The notes under the pieces: model-generated
Databases searched by the model: none
Told to the model about the DNA's origin: nothing
The model's input: the letters and a program-made list of their open reading frames with translations, nothing else
Assembly: GCA_963565915.1 (NCBI GenBank)
Contig: OY751489.1
Location: 3,534,001-3,598,000 of the forward strand
Length of the DNA stretch: 64,000 bases
DNA from: Entoloma clypeatum
Taxonomy: Eukaryota > Basidiomycota > Agaricomycetes > Agaricales > Entolomataceae
Direction of reading: 5' to 3'
Position numbers and translations under genes: made by a program
Shown: piece after piece, positions 44,986 to 56,696 of the stretch
How positions within the stretch are numbered: the stretch's first letter is position 1
How the letters are laid out: the number at the start of each line of letters is the position of its first letter

Positions 44986-46595
44986 CAGTGCCTCACACAA
45001 CTGATTCAATGTTTGTTGCTTTTTGAATACCTTCAAGATAACTCTGCAAAGAATACCAATTGAATTAAACCTTTGGTATATAATTGAAAGCCCTACTTCA
45101 GGGCTTTCTGAATATAAAGGAATCATATGATTTAGATCAGAATCCATGGAGATATGATTAAATTAAATCAGCAACTCATTGAATCAGTTTTGTGAGTACC
45201 TATGGCAATTATCAGAATCAAATGCTTCACTGGTTGTATGGTAACCAGTTGTCATGACTTACTGATGGAACTTGAATAGAACCCTGATGGGTTGTCAAGG
45301 AAAGTTGTATAAGAAGAATCCAACCTCAACAGCCTCCATAATTAATCATGCGCCCTATCTCCTCTTCCCACAAGGAAAACATTCTTTCTCTGGCCTCCAA
45401 TGGTCACTCCACTCATCATATTGCCTCTAACCTGGGTGTCAGCCAACCAACTGTCTCCAGAGTGCTTCAGAATCTTCTTCCTCATCGCAATATCTCTTCT
45501 GGTGGTCGTCCATCCAAGCTTTCTCCCACCAACACACGAAACATACTTTCACAAATCACCTCAGGGAGAGCCTCCAATGCTGTGCAGGCTGCCAAACACA
45601 TCAACACTGTCATCTCCAATCCTGTCTCCCCAGAAACTGTAAGAAGGGTTCTCAGAAAACATGAATTCAAGGCTGTAACAAAGAAGAAAAGACCTTTCTT
45701 AAAGGCCATACATCGGAAGAGGCGGTTGGCATTTGCTATGAAGCACAGGGAATGGACAGTGGAGGACTGAAAGAGGGTCATTTGGTCAGATGAGACCAAA
45801 ATCAACAGGTTTGGGTCAGATGGCAAGGAATGGGTCTGGAAAAAGAAGAGTGAGGGGCTTATTGAAAGAGAGGTTCAGGGCACAGTCAAGTTTGGGGGAG
45901 GAAATATTATGGTTTGGGGTTGTATGGGTTGGGAAGGTGTGGGGAGACTTGCAGAGGTTGAGGGGAGGATGGATGCTGATCAGTATGTGTCCATTTTGGA
46001 GGACAATTTGCTGCCCAGCATGGAGGAGAGTGGAATCTCTGAAGAGGAGATCATTTTTCAGCAGGACAATGACCCCAAGCACAAGGCCAAAAAATAGATG
46101 GACAGCAAGAATATTGCTCTGCTGGATTGGCCTGCACAGTTCCCAGACCTCAATCCTATTGAACGCCTCTGGGTTCATATTAAAAGGAAATTGAATGAAT
46201 ATCCAACACCACCCAAGGGAGTCTGGGAGATTTGGGACAGAGCAGCAGAGGTGTGGAATAATATAGAGCCAGAAGTGTGTCAAAACCTGATAGAAAGTAT
46301 GCCAAGAAGGGTAGAGGCAGTAACCAAAGCTAAGGGGGGTAATACCAAGTACTAAAGTATAAAATACTGTATTTATTGTACATACTCACAAAACTGATTC
46401 AATGAGTCCCTGGAGTAATTTGATCATATATTGATTATTCTTTATGGGAATTACATAATTATTGCAGATTCCGAGAGTCCTGAAGCAGGGCTTTTAACCA
46501 GGAACCAATACCTTCTTTTGATTGGCATTATTTGCAAAGTTATTTTGAAGATATTCACAAAGTAGCAAATATTGAATCAGTTTTGTGAGGCACTG
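44986..46595 (+). mobile_element. Tc1/mariner element (1610 bp) inside the Helitron
   Basis: Terminal repeats CAGTGCCTCACACAACTGATT and its inverse, ending GAGGCACTG, extend with good matching for about 70 bp. The dinucleotide TA is duplicated at 44984-44985 and 46596-46597. Removing the element and one TA restores the Helitron frame (PMTA followed by MYLLNNPDHYTSY). The encoded transposase has two stops. A 20 bp motif TGATTCAATG-like occurs four times (both ends plus about 45177 and 46385) in alternating orientation. Confidence 0.93.
45348..46355 (+). pseudogene. Tc1-type DDE transposase
   Basis: 335 codons in a single frame. The N-terminal helix-turn-helix (HHIASNLGVSQPTVSRVLQN) and second HTH (SPETVRRVLRKHEF) bind the terminal repeats. 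Catalytic residues are IWSDETK, FQQDNDPKH and DLNPIERLW. The distance from the second Asp to the Glu is 31 residues, not the 34 usual for Tc1. TGA at 45768-45770 and TAG at 46095-46097 each replace what is normally Trp (TGG), so both are G-to-A changes. No frameshift is present. It was probably inactivated after insertion. Confidence 0.9.
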
Positions 46596-46597
46596 TA

Positions 46598-49500
46598 TGT
46601 ATCTGCTCAATAATCCTGATCATTATACCAGTTATACTTTCAAGAACATTTATTGGAAAAACTATGTTTGAGAGGTCAGAAGTATTGGGAAACTAGTTCT
46701 GAGGATGCAAATACCACAGATAAGGTTGTACTAGTTTCATCAGATGGAAGATTGATAGGTGTATCCAAAGTTCATGATTATATATACTGATCAGATGTTT
46801 TGAGTGACATGAGCTTGTATGACTGGGTCAGATTGTGTCACAAGTCTAAACAATCAAAGAAGGAACAAGATGAATTTAACAGTCAACATGAAGATCAATC
46901 TCAAGATAGCGATGAATCTGATTCTGATACATTGTATTCTGAGGATGAAAATCAGATCTCACATGATATTCTTACTGGAACTACAGTTACAGGAGGAGGG
47001 TCATTGCCATATGTGCAAAAATATGAATTTCAGAAAGAACATCCTCAGCATTGCACTCATTATATTCAATGTGTACCTGACAATGATTATATTGTGCCCA
47101 ACTTTCTGGATGGACTTCTACCAAGAAGAGATCAGGATGATCTGGAATACTATTATTCCACAATGCTCACACTATTCAAGCCATGGTGGTCTGGCAGGGA
47201 TTTAAAGACAGAAGATCAAACATGGTATCAGGCATTTGATGTCAATAATTTTACAGACTGACAAAAAGATATTATGAATAATTTTCATGCAAGATATAAA
47301 TGTAATGATGCTTGTGATGACCATTATAATCAACAAAAATCCAATAAAACAGGTGGAATGCATGCACCATTCAGGAATGAGAATGACAGTACAGAATTTG
47401 ATTCTAGCATTGCACTCTGATATGATGGTGAAATGAATGATACTCAGGATTTGGAAAACGAGCAAGATATTTATAACACAGTTGGCTCACAATATTTAAA
47501 AATACAAGAATTGAAGAATGAGATTCAAAAGATGCTGCAGAAGACTAAATGGCTTGACCATAGTTCTTACAATGGTCAATCAGATTTGGAAAACATGCAT
47601 ATATCAAATTCAAAGAAAGAGACTTCTTATTGGAATAAAATGATTAAAGCATTGAAAGAAAAAATTTTGGCTGACCGCACTAACAGCACACCTACTAGTA
47701 CAGAAAACAACACATCAAATTGTAACAAATATGATGAAGTTGTTATATCAGATGCCTCTTATATCGACAAAAATTTCAAAGCAAATAATGAGTTGAATCA
47801 GAACTATATTGATAATACAGTCAAAGAATTCATGTTGAATGAGGAGCAAGAAAGAGCATTTCGTATAGTTGCAAATCATGCAACCGAAAAGAGAGCCAAT
47901 CAGTTACAAATGTATCTTGGAGGTATGGGTGGCACTGGAAAATCCCAAGTTATTAAGGCTTTACAATCATTTTTTGCAGCACGTAATGAAGCAAATAGAA
48001 TTTTAATTTTAGCTCCTACTGGTACAGCTGCTGCTCTTCTCAATGAATCAACATATCATTCTGTTTTGGGAATAGGCTCAGACCCAGAGGGAGGATTCTC
48101 AAATGAATGCATGTCTCTGGTCTAAAATAGCAAACAGAATACAAGGTGTTGATTATATATTCATAGATGAAATATCAATGGTTGCGTGTCATGAACTACA
48201 CAAAATAAGCTCTCAGCTTGCCAAAGTCAAGAATTCCACTACTGGAGTACCATTTGGTAGAATAAACATGATATTTGCAGGAGACTTTGCTCAATTGCCA
48301 CCAGTGGGAGAAGCTGCTTTGTACAGTCAAGCTGTCGGAACCAAACTAAATAATGCTCAAACTAATTTTGATCAGGAATCTTGCATGGGAAAGGTACTTT
48401 GGCATCAAATAACTATAGTTGTTATTTTAAGGCAGAATATGTGTCAGAAAACTCAATCAGTCCAAGACACTAAGCTCAGAACAGCTTTGAAAAATATGAG
48501 ATATGCAGCTTGTACCCAGGATGATTTAAATTACTTGCAGTCATGTATTGTTGGAAATGGACCATCTTTATCACATAAAAATATTCATAATGTATCTATC
48601 ATTACTGCTCAAAATCCCCAAAAAGATGAAATAAATAAATTAGAATGTAGACGCTTTGCCAAAGATACAAATCAGAAACTTACAATGTTTTATTCAATAG
48701 ATTGTTTACCAGGTTCTGAAAACAAAAACAAAAATCAGGAAATTCAATCCACTGCATCAAGTTCATGCATGGGTCCCAAGATACAAGAATTATTATGGAA
48801 TTTACCTCCATCCTCAACAAATCACATTCCTGGAAAACTCTTTTTGTGTATTGGCCTTCCTGTTATGATCAGAAATAATAATGCAACTGAATTGTGCATT
48901 ACCAAAGGTCAAGAAGGTCATGTTGTTGGTTGGCAAAGCACTCAAAATACTTATGGAAATCAAGCACTGGAAGTCATATATGTCAAATTGCATAATCCTG
49001 CCAAAACCATTCTGCTAGAGGGTTTGCCTGAAAATGTAGTTCCAATTACAAGATCTTCTCCAAGAATGTTAAACTGAAACACACCTAGTGGCTTGAAAAT
49101 TAAAATCAAGTGTGCTCAGGTTGCTATATTGCCAAATTTTGCCATGACAGATTATTCTTCTCAAGGTAAAACAAGGCTTTTCAATGTTGTTGATCTTTCA
49201 TGCTGTAAAAGTCATCAATCATACTATACTTGTCTTTCTTGTAGCGCATCAAGTGAGGGAACTATCATTATGCAAAACTTCAGTTCTAGATTAATAACAA
49301 AGAGTGCTGATGGTTACTTGAGACAGGAGTTTAGAGAACTGGAAATTCTCGATCAAATCACAGAATGGAAGTATAAAGGCACTTGGCCATCCAAGTTGAA
49401 TGGAACTACTAGAAATAAACTTTTATGCCACTTTCAAGAGTTTAAGGAAACAACATATGTACCTAAAAATGTTCACAGTCTTCTCAAATGGTCTGAGTCT

Positions 49501-50676
49501 GATCCAATGTCTCAAATCTCAAAGGTCACAGATTCAAAATGGAAAACTCTCAATAATCAAAAGATTTCAAAAAATCAAACTTGGATAAATATATTGCTGC
49601 TAAAGGTACTAAAGCTCTCAATATCATATCATATGATCCAGCACAGAAATTGAAAAAAAGAAAAAATACCTTTGACAATCATATGGAAAATCCACTTGCC
49701 AAAAGGCAAAAATTCACTGAGGTTATCAATCCAACAGAAAGTCTCAATTCTACTTCTAAAACTTCTCTAAAAAGAAAATTTGATTCTATAGAATGTCCAT
49801 CAGATCTTATTCCAAAGAGGCAAAATATTGGTGATCAAACTGCACAGCAGGGTCCCACAGGATTTGTATGGAATTCTCACAACTGGAGTTGTGCTTATGA
49901 TTCACTATTTATCATACTCATTGATTTGTACTTGTCTGATAAGAAGCATTGGACATCTGTTTATCATTCCATCAGTCCTAATCTACAATTGCTTTCTGTC
50001 TACCCCTTACAAGCTCTAAACAACAATCTTTCCTTTGAAACAGTCTGTGATAATGTTAGACAGCAACTTCATAACAAATATGGTCCAGATTCTTTTCCAT
50101 ATGGTCAACAGGGAACTAATTTGTTTTCATTAACTAGGGCCATGTTCAGATCTGTCAATTCACAATGTACAGCTGAATATATCTGTCAAACATGTAATAC
50201 TTTATCTCCTGCTCCAAACCCTCCAATCATAACACAGATTGATAACAATACCACTTGTCTTTCTATCAACAAATGGTTTGAAAACCATCAAAATCAGATC
50301 ATGGATAAATGTACTATGTATATGTCATTCTGATAGATTTATCAAAAGACACATGTCTTATTCTCATAATCTCTTTGCCTTTAATATTGACATTACTGCT
50401 AATATTTCAATTAGTAAATCCTTGACTGTTTTTAAACCAGATGGTAATACAATGTGTATACCTCTCAGAGGTGTTATATATCTTGGTGGATATCATTTTG
50501 TTTCCCGCATCATTGATTCAAGTAAAGAGATCTGGTATAATGATGGTCAAGTCTCAGGTAAACATAGTGAGCATGAAGACAAGCTTCATGTCTTTACTGA
50601 AAAACAATTGAGTACACATGTTGATAATGCAGGAGTAACTAGACATGCTGTTTTTGCAATTTATGCTAAAAAATAA
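46598..50676 (+). pseudogene. Helitron: Rep end, PIF1 helicase and peptidase-like C-terminus
   Basis: After the Tc1 comes YLLNNPDHYTSYTFKNIYWK and SLYDWVRL, then linker regions to 47860. The helicase begins FMLNEEQERAFRIVANHA; Walker A is GGMGGTGKSQV (about 47925), then APTGTAAALL, Walker B YIFIDEISMV (about 48160), AGDFAQLPPVG and MTDYSSQGKTR. The final motif reads TCLSCSASSEG, with the usual Arg replaced by Cys (CGT to TGT). From 49860 comes NWSCAYDSLFIILIDLY (putative nucleophile Cys) and at about 50480 LGGYHFVSRIIDSSKEIWYN (putative His), the layout of a papain-like or ubiquitin-protease-like fold. Frameshifts lie near 46680, 48115, 49600 and 50320. Confidence 0.82.
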
Positions 50677-50689
50677 AATACACTGACAG

Positions 50690-50988
50690 ATATAAGGACT
50701 CATAATTGCCGTTCAACGGCCGTTACCACAAGTGATTTGCCATGTTCCAATTGGATGTTGTGATACTCCTGGATGGAAAGAATTGAATACAAGATAGCCA
50801 AACATGAGTTATTGCTTTACTTTGAGCATGGCAGAAAAGTGGGACACAGCTTGATGGCCAAGTTCAATCATGTCGCTCATGTGAACTTCAAGTGATTCAA
50901 ATAGGTCAAGGTCAAGGTAAGCACACAGAATTTGAAGCATGCTGTAGCCAACAGGACATTCTTTTTCTGTCAAAATATTGTGTCCTAT
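50690..50988 (-). pseudogene. Plavaka-like transposase remnant, C-terminal part
   Basis: Minus-strand SLEVHMSDMIELGHQAVSHF and CPVGYSMLQILCAYLDLDLF resemble the C-terminal region of Plavaka-type proteins of mushrooms. The segment ends at the LINE target duplication and continues at 54511, so the LINE split it. It is broken by a stop in the KVKQ*LMFGY region. Confidence 0.5.
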
Positions 50989-51001
50989 GAAAATAAATAT
51001 G

Positions 51002-54000
51002 TTTTTTTTTTTTTTTTTTTTTTGGTCAACAATTTATATAGCGGTATACTAGGGGTACAGTCCGCTTGACATAGAGTAAACTACATCAATCCAAGGATCT
51101 ACATATGCATGAAGAACAAGCGGCGCAAAGCTCTGTCGAGCTGATAAGTCCTCATGCCAGGACGGGGGAGTCTGTTATAAACAAATGTGTTAGTATGCGC
51201 ACCTGAATATCCGGTCGCGCGATACAAGAGCACTCCAACCTTGTGAGGTTGGCCGTTGGCAGCGCTGGGGGGTGTCTGTGCCCTACCCACCAAAGAAGCG
51301 CCTGTGTGGTTCTTACCCTTTGATCATGTTCACTTGCCAGAGGGGGCTGCATCCCTTTGTACCCAGTGCGCTACCATGCAACTACCGCCAATGGTTGTGT
51401 TGGGCGTTGGACGATCCCTAAAGGCAAATGCCCCTGGGTTGTCCATAATGAATTTCCCAAAGACGTCCCAGATGGGAGAGTTCCTCGAGAAGATGGGCAT
51501 GTCTGGGGGCCTGGTGGGGTGGTGCAGATATTTGTAGCGTGGGCAAAGTCCTCGACGGACCCCGATCCACAGTCGCATTGTTCAATCTTGTCACCAATAC
51601 TGAACCTATGTCTATAGTGGCCAATTGGGGCGTGACTGGTGAGGCCGCGGACCATTTGAGCCATGAGGGATTGGGAGTGACCCACATCCTTAAGCCATGT
51701 GCTGCCCTTGAGGTGGGACGGCTTCATTCTTTTGGCCCGAGCATGGTTTTGGCATCTGACGCATGATCTCAGGAATTGGTAGTGACGGCCAACATACTTG
51801 GGGGACTGATACAGGTTGTTCCAGTCACCTAGCATGTCATCCGTGAATTGTTTCATGTTGAAATTGAGGGATCTGGAGGCCGACTCACCACACTCGACGT
51901 GTATCGAGGAGGCGAAGTCGTGCACTGTACGGTGGGGTTCGAAGCCATGGTCCGAGCAGTCAGGGACATGGTGGAAGAAGATCTTGGATTTCAGGCTGGG
52001 TTCCTCAAACCAAGGGACCAGGTTGCTGATGATGGCGAGCGCAGTTGCCTGTTTTCCTGGTTCATTGTAATTGTTGAAGGGTGATAGGGGGACAGTCACA
52101 TTTGCACGGTATGCCCAGATATCGACGAGGGGGGATTTAAGATTATACATAAATTCCGGGGAGTACCATGGTCGCTTCGAGGGATCTTCCTCATCGCAGA
52201 CCATGACGGTCATGTGTCGTGGTGCAAGAGAGTGCATACGGACGCGGTTTCTGCAGGAGAGCTTCTTTAGGTGCAGATGCACCAGAGGCAGGCCGGCAAG
52301 GGATTCGACCACCCCTGTGGGGGTGGTACGGAAAGCTCCCAGGATCCACAGGGCTGTGCGCCTCTGAACTCTGGAGATAGACTTGATGACACCCTTATTA
52401 CGGGCGCCATCAAAGTTCCATAGATTGGCACCATATAGAGTGATCGGTAGAATACATGATTGGTATAGGGTGCGTTTGTGTTTGGGTGTGAGTCCACGGA
52501 CTGAGTTTCCCAGAGATAGTAAGGCTCCTGTTGCGGAGAATGCCTTAGTGGCGTACCATTTTGCATGCTTGGTGAAGAGAAGCTTTCGGTCGAAGAAGAA
52601 CCCCAGGTACCTCCAGAAGGTCTTGGGGACAAGAGGGGAGTCACCAGTGAAGGGCACGTATCCTAGGTCAACCGGGGGGTTATCATCGCCATTCTTCCTG
52701 GAAAAATGGAACGCCTCCGATTTAGAGCGTTTGAGGACAAGCCCAAGGGCTGTAGTCAGCTCAAACAGACATTTGTATGCCTTTTTTAGTTTGGCAAGGT
52801 TTTCTTTCCACGTCTCGGACTGGACAATAATGGTCCTGTCATCTATGTAGGAAATGAGGCTAGCCTGTGATTGTTCGGCATGAAACGCGTACATCAGCGG
52901 GGCAAGATATATGGACGATAGCACAGGGGAGAGGGCAGAGCCCTAACCTACGCCAATGTCCACAGAGAAGAGGTCTGAGAGGTCGTCCTCCCAGGCGTAT
53001 TGAGTCTGTCTCCCTATTAGGTAGTTGGAGAAGAAGTCCACGACAGTGTCGGGAAACCCCATCCTATCTAATATGAGTGTGATAACCAAATAGTTTAGAG
53101 AGGGAAAGTATTGTGCCAAGTCAATGGCAACAACACTGGCCTTGAGTTTCCTTGACCACCCCGCCCGAATGAGGTGGGTGAGGAATTGTCCGGCATCTTC
53201 AGTGGAGTTCTGATGAACCCCTCCAAATTGTCCTGGGTGTAGCAGACCGTAGTGGGTGAGTTCCCATTGCAGTCTGTTAGCGATAGCTTTCTCAAATAGT
53301 TTGCCCAGGGTGTTTAGGAGCATGATGGGGCAAAATGCTTTGGGAACGTCATATGCCGGCTTATTCGGTTTAGGAATAATGACGGTAGTTGAGACTTTGA
53401 ATGTGTCGGGCCAGAACCCTGCCGAGAGGCAAGCGTTCAGGATCCAGATGAACAGCTTCAAGATATGCTCATGTGCGATCAGGCACTTGAGGTGGGACCA
53501 TGTAAGATGATCGGGGCCAGGGGCAGACTGGCTGGAGCAGCCAGCCAAGGCCTGGAGGACCTCTTGCAATGAAAATGGAACCCAGGCCCTTTTGGGCTGA
53601 GGTTCTAGAGCACTGCGCAGCCTGTCAGGGTCGACAGGGCGTGCTTCGGCAGACTGAAAAGACTTATGAAATGCCTCACAAGTCTTGGCGGTCGTGGAGC
53701 AGGTCTCGCCTTCAAAAGTAATGGCCTCAGGAGAGGCATTCTTTCGTGGGCCGACCCAGGAGGTAAGGTCCCAGGGATGCTTATTTTTGTTGGAGACTTC
53801 ATCGATTTTCTTGTCAAAGAAGTTCCGTTTGGCGGTGCAAATGATTTTGTGCATGTCGCGCCAGTCTTGGTCTGTCTTACCTGAGTTGGAGTAGGTGTGC
53901 CACCCGGCCTTGCAGTCCTTATCCCACCAGCCCTTTGACCGGAACGAGTCCCGGGGAGAGCGAGAGAATTCGGTCCACTTGACCAGGATGAGCTCCTGTA

Positions 54001-54497
54001 CCTTCTGGGTAATACTAGTGATGTCCTCCCTGGAGGCCGTAGCCGGGATAGGGATGGAGGACATGGATTCCGTGAGTGCAGACAGGAAATGAGTTTTCTC
54101 TTCCGAGTCTGGAACTATATGGTAGCGTTCCTTCGCGTTAATGAGGGGGGATCTGAGGAGGGTGATGATCGAGCGGTGGTCCGACTTGTCTGGGCTCCCA
54201 AGCTTAATGATTGAGTCTTTGTCTGTGTTAGGGAGGAAGACCAGATTGATGATGGACAGGGCATTGTTATTCTTAGGGAAGTGGGTGAACCCAGTCCTAT
54301 GATGAACAAGACCATGCGAGAATGCGAAGTCTGAGAGGAGAGACACATTATGGTTGTGGCGCACCACTCCGGGGTCCCATAATGGTGAGGGGCAATTAAA
54401 ATCACCACCTATGTACCGTATAGGAGGAAGGGATGTTCCAAGAGTGGCAAGGACACGTATGGCTGTGCCCTGCATGTCCGAGTAGGCATTAATCAAG
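51002..54497 (-). mobile_element. 5'-truncated non-LTR retrotransposon (LINE)
   Basis: Minus orientation with a 22-residue poly(A) tail (poly-T at 51002-51023). It is flanked by the perfect 13 bp duplication GAAAATAAATATG (50989-51001 and 54498-54510). The 5' end begins inside the endonuclease domain, the usual product of incomplete target-primed reverse transcription. About 3.5 kb remain, mostly in one frame. Confidence 0.93.
51371..54497 (-). pseudogene. LINE ORF2-type protein: endonuclease end, reverse transcriptase, zinc motif
   Basis: Begins at LINAYSD, then IGGDFNCPSPLWD and SPDKSDHRSI, the C-terminal half of an APE-type endonuclease. RT follows with SAPGPDHLTWSHLK, PKPNKPAYDVPKAFCPIMLL, SVVAIDLAQYFPSL and the catalytic ISYIDDRTII (about 52850). 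A C-terminal CDCGSGSVEDFAHATNIC is a plausible zinc ligand set. A single in-frame TAG at 52943-52945 sits where GVGQGSALSP-type LINEs have Gln, so CAG to TAG. It otherwise stays open for over 1040 codons. Resembles Tad1-like elements of fungi; the clade is not certain. Confidence 0.88.
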
Positions 54498-54510
54498 GAA
54501 AATAAATATG

Positions 54511-55900
54511 TATTGCAATCATCCATGAGATGTTGCTACAGCTGATAGTAAGACCTACTTTGAGCACATTCTCAAACTTGTTTGTCTCTGCAAAATCAAC
54601 CAACATGACAATGTGAAAGATTCCGCCATCTTGGTAAGGCAGCCATGCTGATGAGATGTGAAAACTGGTCTGGCATTGCAAAAGCATATACACACTGTTC
54701 ATCAACATTGTCCATTTTTGACCCACCCAAGCCTTCAATGTGCCACTTCAGTTCTGGCCAAATATGCTTGCCACCAATGCCATGTGGGTTATTATGCATA
54801 TGATCAAATGCCGTCGCAGCATGAGGATCAGAGAATTGAACAGCCTGAAACACATTCTAAAAGACAGGTTCAGAAGAGGGTATCATATGGTAATACTCAC
54901 ACAATATACATACCTCAATAGTTCTAGTGTCTTTTGAAGTATTGCTTCACAAGCTTTATGGGATGGAAGTTTCAGGGCGGCATTATACTGTATACTTCTT
55001 TTGATTCTTCAGATGTGCAGAGCTTGTGGGTCTGGTTGAGATCCTGCTGTTCATTCTTTGGTACATAACAAATAGGACAGTTAGATTCATAACAGTACTG
55101 AAGAAACATGAAATACAACAAATAAAATCAACATACAACACCTACTGTTTTTTGTAATCGGCAGCCAATATAAAAACAAAAGGATACAATAGGCGGTCAA
55201 CTCCATCACCACATTTCATCCAACATCCCATTTGGGAATATTTCACAATCAACTCCAGAAGGATCTCGAAGGTCGAATGCCAAACTATGTGCTTGAAATT
55301 TGCATGCACAGTAGAATTGATGCTGTTTTACTTGTTGGTCTATAACTGTCCATAAGTATATGACATATACAAATCGCCGATGACAGACATATAATGGGAA
55401 GCCAGCCAACAATTTGGGTAGCCCCAAGGCCCTTGCCATTGCGAAATTCTTGAGATAGTTGGCAAAGCTGAGCCATGATTGGATATGCTTGAGTCGTTCT
55501 AAACAAGGACAGCCTGGCTTTGTCAGTGTAAAGGATAATGCAAAGTGGTTTCCCCTCAGGCTTCGGAAGTTGCAACTATGTTTTGAGAATATGTTAGAAT
55601 GAGCAAATAAGAATGTATTGATTCGCTTGCCTGAGCATCCCACATTCATTTGGCTGTAAATGGTTCATGAATAAATTGCTTTTACTGACGACCATCAAAT
55701 TTTGCCAGCTTGGAAGCATTCCACTCCATCACCGATGCGAGTTCGGGATCCTGAACAACACCCATAATCCATTTCCAGAGGTCACAGTGCCAAAACTCAA
55801 ACTGATACTCTTTCTTTTCAAACAAAATAGGGACATTACATTTCTGAATCTATGTGTGATTGGGTGCGCAGAAGAACCTTTGTAAAAGTTAAATACATAC
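54511..55900 (-). pseudogene. Plavaka-like transposase remnant, N-terminal and middle part
   Basis: Minus-strand frames with LPKPEGKPLCIILYTDKARL, SQEFRNGKGLGATQIVGWLP (about 55400) and, further down, FQAVQFSDPHAATAFDHMHN with HGIGGKHIWPELKWHIEGLG (54596-54853). This order matches Plavaka-type proteins, the fungal relatives of CACTA transposases. Frameshifts and stops are frequent, and introns blur the frame. No terminal repeats were located. The C-terminal part is at 50690-50988, beyond the LINE. Confidence 0.55.
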
Positions 55901-56156
55901 TGAAGGTAGACGGCTAGCAGCTATTTCCCAAAGATTGTTGATTTTGGTGTGGCTGGCTTGGTCTTGGTGGTATGGGTTACTTGAGAACAAGACATTTGGC
56001 CATACTGTAGGCTCCAAAGGATTCAATCATAGATGAGGGAATGCTATGTGGATGGTGTATCATCCATATGTCATCAACCTCTTGTTGGAACAGCATACGA
56101 TCACATCAATGCTGGAGGTGATCACAGAAGATGTGTCATCTTGCAGTCCTATACTT
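55901..56156. other. Spacer ending in a segment repeated at 62.5 kb
   Basis: 56085-56152 (GTTGGAACAGCATACGATCA... CTTGCAGTCC) is repeated at 62519-62587. Otherwise probably further Plavaka remnant. Confidence 0.5.
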
Positions 56157-56688
56157 AGTGTTTGAGGATTCAGTCTTATGAACTGAAAAATGAACCTGAA
56201 CTGGACTGGACTGGAAGAGACCTGAACGGGCAGTTCAGGTCTCACTGATTTTGAGCTCAACCAGTCCAGTCTCCAGTCTCTCCAAATTTGGAAAAAAAAA
56301 TTGGACTGGTTCACCACCAGTTCTAGTTTTGGGTCTGAAAAATATGAACTGGTTCCAGTTTTTGATCATATATTCATTCAAAAACTGTACTTTTATGGGG
56401 AAAGATGTTCTTTTATACAGTTTTCAATCATTTTTACAAGAGTTTATATACAAAATACTTGAGAAACATGTTATTGATAACAAATTGAATATATTTTCAA
56501 GTTTTTGATTGAAAAAAACAGGCTTTTGATAGGTTTATAAATGGTTGAGGATTTTACCAGTTTAAACTGGTTTAAACCAGTCTTTACCAGTCCAGTCCAG
56601 TTTTTTGAGGAAAAAAAATGAACTGCCAGTCTCCAGTTCATCAATTTCTTGGTCAAAAAACCAGACTGGACTGAACCCTTGAACACTA
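56157..56688. mobile_element. TAGTGTTT hAT-type MITE (532 bp)
   Basis: Starts TAGTGTTTGAGGATTCAG and ends GACTGAACCCTTGAACACTA, with internal ACCAGTC motifs as in the 8.2 and 16.5 kb copies. Flanking octamers CCTATACT and CTTCCTAT do not match. The left flank is the repeat shared with 62.5 kb and the right flank is Gypsy integrase, so it sits at a rearranged junction. Confidence 0.75.
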
Positions 56689-56696
56689 CTTCCTAT

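Larger units (their letters stand above)
42095..50676 (+). mobile_element. Helitron (Rep-helicase) with C-terminal cysteine peptidase, degenerate
   Basis: A rolling-circle transposon coding region of about 7 kb once the inserted Tc1 (44986-46595) is removed. Order is an N-terminal extension, a DUF6570-like region, the Helitron Rep region, PIF1-type helicase and a papain-fold peptidase-like C-terminus. At least six frameshifts and several stops (TGA 42910, TGA 44010, TGA about 44211, TGA 47259 and others) break it. Base composition is AT-rich compared with the LTR elements. Left and right termini (5' TC, 3' CTRR with hairpin) were not located. Confidence 0.85.

Noticed and set aside
51256..53076. 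Plus-strand frames opposite the LINE
   Set aside because: Shadows of the minus-strand reverse transcriptase frame.
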